A DNA stretch of 7,623 nt, from assembly GCA_020851855.1 (NCBI GenBank), contig JADZBY010000490.1:1-7623 (forward strand). The letters are read 5' to 3'. The position numbers and the translations under genes were made by a program. Shown piece after piece: positions 1 to 6,900 of this stretch. This DNA is from Anaerolineae bacterium. GTDB taxonomy: Bacteria; Chloroflexota; Anaerolineae; Aggregatilineales; UBA2796. How positions within the stretch are numbered: the stretch's first letter is position 1; every line of letters begins with the position of its first letter. The notes under the pieces were generated by a model. The model was given only the letters and a program-made list of their open reading frames with translations. It did not search any database and was not told the DNA's origin.

Positions 1-780
1 ACGCGCCTGCCCGATGTGAACGTGATGCCGCTCTTGCTTGAGGCGCTCAACAAGCCGGGCAACTGGCAATCCGCCGCGCCGCCGCAGCTTAACCTGCTCG
101 TCGTCACAAAGGACCTGACGGGCATCACCGACGCCGTGCTGGTCCACCCGTTCAGCACGCTGACCGTGACGCAGAAAGTCGTGCCGCTCGGCGTCGAGAT
201 CAGCCGGTTTGGCAGCGCCAAGCCCGCCGGGGCGAAGCGTTTCAGCATCAACGGCGTGACGACTGCCGCCGGGCCGCTGGCTGTCGACCCGGCCAAAGAG
301 CAGTTCGCGCCCGCCCAGTTTGAGCAGCTGAGCGACGCCGACAAGCTCAGCCGCCGCTCGTTCGAGTCGATGCCTGCCGGCGTCAGGACGCAAGGCTCCG
401 GGCTGTTCAAATTCCGGCGCGTCGTGACGCGCAACCTCGTCTACGAGCCGATCATCATCGACCGGTGGGGCCGGCGGCTGGCGCTCCAGCTCAAGATGCT
501 GGCCAGCAGCCTGTTTTCGTTGATGCTCAACGGCAACGCGGTGGCCGAATCGGCGCTCTCGCAGAACCGCAAGGCCAATTCGGCGCTCGCCCCGGCCAAA
601 GTCAAGGTCAGCGAAGGCGGCTTTGCCGTCGTCGGCGTGAGCGACATGAAGCTGGCCGGGCAGGGCGGCGCGCACGGCAGCGAGTTCGAGGCGATGGACG
701 CCATGCGCCGCCTGATCGCCGCCCAGCCGGAGCTTGAGGGCATGATCCAGGTTGTGCCCGCCCACGAGGCGCACACGTAA
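1..780 (+). CDS. Conserved protein of unknown function, C-terminal part (5' end outside window)
   Basis: The frame is open from the first base, so the GTG at 16 and the ATG at 25 are probably internal codons and the true start lies to the left. The visible 259 residues end at TAA (778-780). The first half looks strand-rich and includes the block LVHPFSTLTVTQKVVPLGVE (bases 142-201). A motif-like block, FAPAQFEQLSDADKLSRRSF (bases 304-363), follows, then a helical stretch around bases 466-570 (RRLALQLKMLASSLFSLML). A small Ala/Gly-rich tail ends in VVPAHEAHT. I see no catalytic motif. From memory, unverified, the FAPAQF...LSDADKLSRRSFE pattern recurs in bacterial proteins annotated as hypothetical. 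It lies 18 bases before gene 2 in the same reading frame, so the two are very likely co-transcribed. A structural or assembly role is only inferred from its neighbours. Confidence is high that it is a real gene and low for any function. Confidence 0.9.
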   Translation, partial: TRLPDVNVMPLLLEALNKPGNWQSAAPPQLNLLVVTKDLTGITDAVLVHPFSTLTVTQKVVPLGVEISRFGSAKPAGAKRFSINGVTTAAGPLAVDPAKEQFAPAQFEQLSDADKLSRRSFESMPAGVRTQGSGLFKFRRVVTRNLVYEPIIIDRWGRRLALQLKMLASSLFSLMLNGNAVAESALSQNRKANSALAPAKVKVSEGGFAVVGVSDMKLAGQGGAHGSEFEAMDAMRRLIAAQPELEGMIQVVPAHEAHT

Positions 781-791
781 GAGGTAAGGGG
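781..791 (+). promoter_or_regulatory. Ribosome binding site of gene 2
   Basis: The purine-rich stretch GAGGTAAGGGG follows directly after the TAA of gene 1 and ends 7 bases before the ATG at 799. It contains two SD-like cores, GAGG (781-784) and AAGGGG (786-791); the second has the better spacing. A small direct repeat, GTAAG at 777-781 and 784-788, spans the stop codon. No other start codon lies between the stop and 799 in this frame, so this site fixes the start of gene 2. Confidence 0.8.
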
Positions 792-798
792 TATCGCC

Positions 799-3700
799 AT
801 GAGCCAGCAACCGCCGCTCGCGCGGTATTCGTTCGTGCCCTGGCTGCGCCAGGGGCTGGCGTCGAGCATCACCCAGGCCGATACGCTGGGCGCGACGCCG
901 TCGGGCCTGCAAGAGCGCGTCGCGATCCGGGTCACGCTCAATATCAACGACACCGACACGGTCGATAGAGAGGTGAAGATCATCGGCCCCGGCGACATCA
1001 TCGCCATCGAGCAGCGCGCCGTGGTCCGCACCGAACCAAAGCCGAAGACGGTGAGCTTTGAGCCGAATTTCCTGGCCGCCATCGAGTTTTACGACGAGGA
1101 TTTCCTGTGGCGCTACACGCCCGCCGCCGCGACGCCGCAGGAACGCCTGCGCCCGTGGTTGTGCCTGGTGGTGCTCACCAAAGACGACGACGAGTTCGAG
1201 CGCTTCAGCGCGCCGGGCATGCCGCTGCCGGGCGTGCGCGTCAAGCTGGGCGACGTGACGGACGTGTTCCCCCGGCCTGACCAGGTCTGGGCCTGGGCGC
1301 ACGTGCACGTCAACCGGGACATCAAAGCGCGCGACAACAGTCCCGATCAGGCCGTGGCCAACCTGGCGAGCATTCTGGCCGCCAACAGTGACCTGGCCAT
1401 CTCGCGGTTGGTATCGCCGCGCCGCCTGAAGCCGAACCGGGGCTACGATGCCTTCGTCATCCCCGCCTTTGAAGCCGGACGGCTGGTCGGGCTGGGCCAG
1501 AGTGTGCCGCCGACCATCGATCCGCTGCAACCGGCGTGGGGCAGCGGGCAGAAAGAGTTCCCGATTTACTACGAGTGGTCGTTCCGCACCGGCGACCGGG
1601 GCGATTTCGAGTTCCTGGTGCGCCTGTTGAAGCCGCGTGTGCTCGATCCGCGCGTTGGGATTCGCCCGATGGACGTGCAGCGCCCGGAATACGGCCTGCC
1701 CGCCATCACCAATCCGCCCGCGCTGGGCCTGGAAGGTGCGCTCAAGACGCCCGATACGCGCTCCACGGCGTGGCCCGGCAAAGAGCCATTTCAGAGCGCG
1801 CTGACCGATCTTGTGAACCAGGCCGAGGCATCGCTGGAGCCGGGCGCGCCGGGCGACCCGGTGGTGACGCCGCCGCTTTACGGACGCTGGCACGCCGCCG
1901 CGCGCCGCCTGCGCGACCCGAACAACCCACCCTGGATCGAGACGCTCAACCTCGACCCGCGCCACCGCGTCGCCGCCGGGTTCGGCGCGCTCATCATCCA
2001 GGAGCACCAGGAAGAGTATATGAACGCGGCGTGGCAGCAGGTCGGCGCGATTGAAGAGGCGAACCGGCTGCTGCGGCTGGCGCGCTTCGCCCGGATGGCG
2101 TCGCTGCGGCAGTACGGCAAGCACCTGGAGAGCGCCGCGCCCGCCCAGCTTGTCAGCCTGACGGCGCAGGTGCACCGCCGCACCGTGGACGCGCTGTCTG
2201 CGCCGGATGGCCAGGCCCTAACTGTGCGCCAGCGCATCGCGGACAGCACGCTGCCGCTCGCCGCCGTGCGGCCTGCGTTCCGGCGCATGGCGCGCCCGCG
2301 CGGCCCGGTAGCGCGCCGGGTGGGCGATCTGCGCGCCGTCCGGCCCGGCAGCATTGCCGCGCGCCTCAACCGGGGCGAGATCACCGCCGCGCCGCCCAAG
2401 ACCGTGCCGGGTCCGATTGTGACGATGGACCGCGTGGCGGACAAGCTCAAGCCGCCGGAGATGCGCGGCTGTCTGGCGCTCGCCTGGCCGGCGCTGCGGC
2501 CCATCATGCCGATCGTGCTCGCCATTCTCGCCGTCGTCAGCCGCGTCGTCGCCGCGCTCAGGCCGACGGTGGACAACCTGCGGCGGCTGGTCGAGCAACA
2601 GAACGCCGCCGAGACGATGCGCGGGGCGAGCCTGACGCCCGCCGCCGCCCGCCGTGCGCCCGCCCGGCCCGGCTTCCAGCTGACACGGCCCGGCGACGCC
2701 GTCCCGGCGGTGGGTGGGGGCGGGCGGGACAGCGTCCAGGCGGCCAGTTTCCGTGCGGCGCTGGTCGATCTGACCGAGAGCCTGACCCTCGCGCTGCCGC
2801 CCGTGCCGGAGCCGCGCCCGCTCAACCTTCAAACGGTGCAGCGGGCGATTCTGCAGGAGCTTCATCCCGGCCTGACCGTCGCCGCGCGCTTCGGCTCGCG
2901 CGTGGCGCTGCCGGGCGACCTGCGCATCGACCCGGATGATCGGATCGCGCCGATCATGGCCGCGCCGGACCTGCCCTGGCCCATGTACGCGCCGCTGCGG
3001 GACAAATCGGCGGAATACCTGTGCCCGAACCTGAACCTGATCCCACCCAACACCATCTCGCTGCTCATCACCAACCAGCCGTTCATCGAAGCCTACATGG
3101 TCGGGCTGAATCACGAGATGTCGCGTGAGCTGCTCTGGCGCGAGTTCCCGACCGACCAGCGCGGCTCGTATTTTCGCCAGTTCTGGGATGTGTCCGATGT
3201 GCCCGATCCCGCGCCGGACTTAACGCCCGCCGAGCGCGCCGAGCGGCTGAAGGACATCCGGCCCATCCACCGATGGCTGAGGCCGTCCAACCTGGGCGAC
3301 AACAACAACCGGCCCTTGCCCGGCAACGCCGAGCGGCTGGTGCTCGTCGTGCGCGGTGACTTGCTCCGGCGCTACCCGACCGCCGTGATCTTCGCCGTCA
3401 AGGCGCGCTGGCTGGACCGTCCCGACGCCGAAGGCCGCACCCGTTTGCCGGACGAGGACGAGTATTCGGCGGACCCGGCGCGCGTGAGGCAGGTGGTCAA
3501 ACTGCACGCCTTCAAGGCCAAAGTCGAGCCGGACCTGCGCTTCATCGGCTTTGACCTGACCGTGGACGAGGCGCGCGGCGCGAAGACGAAGGAAGAGGGC
3601 GACGCGGGCTGGTTTTTCGTCATCCAGGAGCGCCCCGGCGAGCCGCGCTTTGGCTTTGACGAGCCAGACGGCGGATTTGACGGCGTGCAGACCATCCATC

Positions 3701-3963
3701 ACTGGAACGACCTGACCTGGGGCCATCTCGCCTCGACGCAGGCCGAATTTGACCGGTACAGCGTCATCGATCTGGCCAAACCGCTGCACCGCGTCGGCGC
3801 GATCCAGGCCCAGCCGGGGACCGACCCATCCGACACGGTGACGCGCGACAACGAGGTGAGCTGGGCATCCAACGCGGCGGACATGGCCTACATCCTGCTC
3901 CAGATTCCCGTGAAGATCTATGTGCACGCCAGCGAGATGCTGTCCGAAAAGAGGCCGTCATGA
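799..3963 (+). CDS. Large conserved multidomain protein of unknown function (1054 aa)
   Basis: A complete gene; the ATG at 799 is the only possible start after the gene 1 stop and has a strong ribosome binding site. There is no signal peptide (MSQQPPLARYSFVPWLRQG). Residues 1-395 form a strand-rich region with blocks FEPNFLAAIEFYDEDFLWRY (87-106), RLRPWLCLVVLT (116-127), SPRRLKPNRGYDAFVIPAFE (206-225), YYEWSFRTGDRGDFEFLVRL (257-276), PPLYGRWHA (358-366) and LNLDPRHRVAAGFG (383-396). Residues 397-470 are helical. Residues 475-640 are rich in Arg, Pro and Ala, with an Arg-dense part (495-525) and a hydrophobic stretch (569-587). A GGGG run (639-642) precedes a C-terminal region with SRELLWREFPTDQRGSYFRQ (775-794), LVLVVRGDLLRRYP (847-860) and ADMAYILLQIPVKIYVHASE (1027-1046). 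From memory, unverified, these blocks match widespread hypothetical proteins of similar size. I found no Walker A, HExxH or other catalytic motif. It has a single in-frame TTA leucine codon, at 3220. A structural or assembly role is inference. Confidence 0.95.
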   Translation: MSQQPPLARYSFVPWLRQGLASSITQADTLGATPSGLQERVAIRVTLNINDTDTVDREVKIIGPGDIIAIEQRAVVRTEPKPKTVSFEPNFLAAIEFYDEDFLWRYTPAAATPQERLRPWLCLVVLTKDDDEFERFSAPGMPLPGVRVKLGDVTDVFPRPDQVWAWAHVHVNRDIKARDNSPDQAVANLASILAANSDLAISRLVSPRRLKPNRGYDAFVIPAFEAGRLVGLGQSVPPTIDPLQPAWGSGQKEFPIYYEWSFRTGDRGDFEFLVRLLKPRVLDPRVGIRPMDVQRPEYGLPAITNPPALGLEGALKTPDTRSTAWPGKEPFQSALTDLVNQAEASLEPGAPGDPVVTPPLYGRWHAAARRLRDPNNPPWIETLNLDPRHRVAAGFGALIIQEHQEEYMNAAWQQVGAIEEANRLLRLARFARMASLRQYGKHLESAAPAQLVSLTAQVHRRTVDALSAPDGQALTVRQRIADSTLPLAAVRPAFRRMARPRGPVARRVGDLRAVRPGSIAARLNRGEITAAPPKTVPGPIVTMDRVADKLKPPEMRGCLALAWPALRPIMPIVLAILAVVSRVVAALRPTVDNLRRLVEQQNAAETMRGASLTPAAARRAPARPGFQLTRPGDAVPAVGGGGRDSVQAASFRAALVDLTESLTLALPPVPEPRPLNLQTVQRAILQELHPGLTVAARFGSRVALPGDLRIDPDDRIAPIMAAPDLPWPMYAPLRDKSAEYLCPNLNLIPPNTISLLITNQPFIEAYMVGLNHEMSRELLWREFPTDQRGSYFRQFWDVSDVPDPAPDLTPAERAERLKDIRPIHRWLRPSNLGDNNNRPLPGNAERLVLVVRGDLLRRYPTAVIFAVKARWLDRPDAEGRTRLPDEDEYSADPARVRQVVKLHAFKAKVEPDLRFIGFDLTVDEARGAKTKEEGDAGWFFVIQERPGEPRFGFDEPDGGFDGVQTIHHWNDLTWGHLASTQAEFDRYSVIDLAKPLHRVGAIQAQPGTDPSDTVTRDNEVSWASNAADMAYILLQIPVKIYVHASEMLSEKRPS
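2712..2728 (+). other. Four-run G-quadruplex motif inside gene 2
   Basis: On the coding strand the pattern is G3-T-G5-C-G3-C-G3, four guanine runs with single-base loops. It would therefore be present in the mRNA as well as in the non-template strand. It encodes the end of the sequence VGGGGRD (residues 638-644), where the basic middle region of the protein gives way to the C-terminal region. Short-loop motifs of this type are known to be among the most stable quadruplexes in vitro. Whether it folds here, or is only a by-product of glycine codons in a GC-rich genome, cannot be told from the sequence. Confidence 0.6.
3947..3954 (+). promoter_or_regulatory. Ribosome binding site of gene 3, inside the end of gene 2
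   Basis: AAAAGAGG lies within the last codons of gene 2, with GAGG (3951-3954) 5 bases before the ATG at 3960. This supports the ATG at 3960 as the start of gene 3. Ribosomes finishing gene 2 would pass over this site and could restart directly. Confidence 0.75.
3960..3963 (+). promoter_or_regulatory. ATGA stop/start overlap coupling genes 2 and 3
   Basis: The TGA stop of gene 2 (3961-3963) and the ATG start of gene 3 (3960-3962) share bases in the arrangement ATGA. Such overlaps are a recognised sign of translational coupling by termination and reinitiation, and usually occur between genes whose products act together. The AAAAGAGG site just upstream would help reinitiation. Confidence 0.85.
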
Positions 3964-6900
3964 GCAACGAGCGGTTCGAGGCGCTGCGCAAGCAACTGGG
4001 ACAGGCCCGGCGCGAGCGCGACTCGCTTGACGACGAGCGGCAGGCCGCGCTGGGGCGGCTCAAGGCGGTCGAGGCGCGGCTGGCGGCGCTGCGGCGGGCC
4101 GGAAAAGACAACGAGAACGATGGGCAGGGGGCGGGCGCGCTGCGTGAGCGGGCGGCGCTCGAACAGGAAATCCGCCGCCTGGACGCCGCGCAGACGGAGC
4201 GCCGCCGGGTGGCCGATGGGCTGGCCGCCGAGTTTGGCCGCCTGTTCGCCTCGCCCGAAGAACAGCTCGCCCGGCTGGACGACGCCAACCCGATTCTGCT
4301 GCTGCCCGTCCGCCTGGAGACGCGCTTTATGCCCGCCGCGAACGGCACGGAGCTTTGGGTGCGCATCTTCCCCGACGACGTGGCCATCGACAGCCACCAG
4401 CCCGGCCTGACGCCCGACGAGATCGTCGCCGGAAAGAGCTACTGGGAGCAGTTCTGGCGCGCAGGCGACGACGGCGCGCGACAGCGTGGGGCGTGGCGCG
4501 TGCTGGTCAACCGCTGCGGGCGTCACCGGGCGGCGTGGATCGCGCGCAGCCTGACGCCGGCCAATCCCGGCGACCGCCCGGCGGCCCCCGTGCCCGACGA
4601 TCAGCCGCTCAGCCCGCCGCCGGCCTTCCCGGAGCCGCCGCCCAGCCCGGCGCTGTGGTCGCGCGCCCCGCACAGCCGCGTCATGCCCGACCGTTTCGTG
4701 ATCCTGACCTACCAGGGCGGCGTGGCCAACCCGCCCGTCCTCGGCGCGCCCATCCCCGACCCGCTCATCGTCGGCCCGGACCCGCTTGCCGCGCAGCCGA
4801 GCCTGGAACAGCTAGGCGACAAGCTGGTCGTGGACGCGAGTTTCGCCTGGTTGACCGACTTCGAAGCGGCGGTGAAGATCGGCATGGGCCTGAAGATCCC
4901 GCTCACGCCCGCCCAGGCGCGCGCCGGCTTCGACCGCGTGCTGTGCCTGGGCATCCGCTTTGCCGACGACGCGCGCGAAGGGGCGGCGACGCTGGAATCC
5001 CTGCTGGACGCCCATCACTATGCGTCCGGCTTCGCGCTCGTGCCGCAGGGCACGCCGACGAACAATACCGAAGATGCGCCATCCGGCGTGGCGCGCGAAG
5101 ACGCCGACGCCGATACGAGCTTTGACGTGGAGCAGGGCGCGCCGCTCTTCACGCCGCTGCCCGCCAACGATCCGGCCCGCAGCGATGGCCAGCGGCTTGC
5201 GGAAGCGCTCGGCGTCCGCCCGGACGTGTTGCAGCACATCCAGCACAGCAACCGCGAAGATGGACGCGAGGCGCGCGCCATGAATACCGCGCTCTTCCCG
5301 GCCACGCTCGGTTATTTCATGGAAGAGATGATGCACCCGGTCTTTGACCTGGACGCCATCCGCAAGACGCGCGCCTTCTTCATCGAATTTGTGAGCGCGC
5401 GCGGGGCGCTGCCCGCCATCCGGATCGGCAAACAGCCCTACGGCGTGCTGCCCACGACGGCATTTTCACGGCTGAACGTGCGTGGCCTGATGCGGGACGC
5501 CTTCCCGGTCCAGTTGCAGGCCGTGCTGCGCCGCATGGAACAGACCTGGAACGACCTCAAGGCCCAGGTCAAACACGCTGGCTCCGGCGGCGACCCGGAA
5601 GAGACATTCCTGAACATCCTCGGCCTGCAACCGGCGACGGCGGAGCTTCACAAACGCGGCGCGCTGGATGACGATGTGGCCTGGAACTACGCCATCTTCC
5701 TGGGCCTGGGCGCAAATTCGACCCACTGGTGGGAGAACCTGAAGCTGCTGGGCGAGTTGCTGGTGAGCAGCCTGGGCTACGATTTCGCGGAAACGCCCAA
5801 GATTTTCAAGATGTCGTTCCTGGAAAATCACCGCGTGCTGGATGGCCCGTGGGTGGACGATGCCCCGCTCGCTGAAGAAAAGCCGGTCCGCCCGCTGCCC
5901 GCCCAAGCGCTGAATTACATCGGCTGGCTGGCGCAGGCCAAACTAGACGACGTGCGCGACCAACGGCTCGGCCTCGACGCCGAAGGCAAGCCCATCCCAC
6001 CGCCGCGCGCGTTGCTGTACCTGCTGCTCCGGCACGCGCTGCTGCTCGAATACTGGGACACGTCGATGAAGTTCTACGTGCGCGAAAACGTCGTGCCGCT
6101 CGCCGCGCGCCGTGAGGTGACCACCATCAACCTGCAGGGCGCGCGCGAGTCGACGCGCTGGGACTACCTCGACGCGGCGCTGCCCCAGGTCACCGGCAAC
6201 CGCAAGATGAGCGAGTTCCTGGACCTTTCGACGCTGGCTTTTGTCGATCAGGTCGAGGTCCAGGAATTGCGCGAGGTGGGCGACGCGCTGCGCCTGCTGG
6301 CGAACCTGCCCACGGCGCGGCTGGAGCGCCTGCTGGCCGAGCACCTTGCCCTGGTCAGTTACCGGCTGGATGCGTGGCAGATGGGCCTGTTGAACCTGCG
6401 GATGCGGGCGATGGGCATGGCCGCGCCGCCCACCCTGACTCACGCCGCGGCGGCGGCCAGCGCCCGCACCGGCACGTACCTGGGCATGTACGGCTGGCTG
6501 GAAAACCTGCGGCCCGCCGCGCCGCGCCAGCGCGTGCCGCGCCGGGAGATTCCCGAAGGCTTTGACGAGCCGGGCGCGCCGCCGCTCGTCTACGCGCCGG
6601 ACAACGCCGGGCACGTGCACATGCCGTCCATCGCCCACGCCGGCACGGCGGCGGTGCTCTTGAACGCGCACCTGACCCACGCCGGGCCGGACAACAACCG
6701 CCCGTTCTCCGTGAACCTGAGTTCGGAGCGCACCCGCCGCGCCCTGTGGTTCTTCGAGGGCATCCTGAACGGGCAGGACCTCGGCGCGCTGCTGGGATAC
6801 CAGTTTGAGCGCGGCCTGCACGAGCGCCATCCCGGCCTGGAGCTTGACCAGTTCATCTTGCCCATCCGCCAGAAATACCCGATCGCGGTCGATCCGAAAA

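Noticed and set aside
16..27. GTG at 16 or ATG at 25 as the start of gene 1
   Set aside because: The frame is open to the window edge and no ribosome binding site is seen before either codon, so the gene most likely begins to the left.
441..1082. 213-codon minus-strand frame across the gene 1/gene 2 junction
   Set aside because: It is antisense to both genes and to the ribosome binding site, and Ser/Arg-rich without recognisable structure.
1878..3114. Two long minus-strand open frames (1878-2825 and 2218-3114)
   Set aside because: They overlap each other and gene 2, and their Arg/Ala/Gly-rich products look like shadow frames of a GC-rich gene.
3109..3126. NHEMSRE in gene 2 as a possible HExxH metalloprotease motif
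   Set aside because: The second histidine is missing (the sequence reads HEMSR), so the zinc-binding pattern is not met.
4428..4439. AGKS in gene 3 (residues 157-160) as a possible Walker A motif
   Set aside because: The glycine four residues before GK is absent, and no Walker B-like strand follows at a suitable distance.
3918..4673. Minus-strand open frames across the gene 2/gene 3 junction
   Set aside because: They are antisense to the ATGA overlap, with Arg/Ala-rich low-complexity products. The plus-strand genes explain the region fully.
4355..5125. 256-codon plus-strand frame, MGAHLPRRRGHR...
   Set aside because: It is an out-of-frame shadow of gene 3, made mostly of Arg, Pro, Ala and Gly. 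The gene 3 frame is continuous through it.
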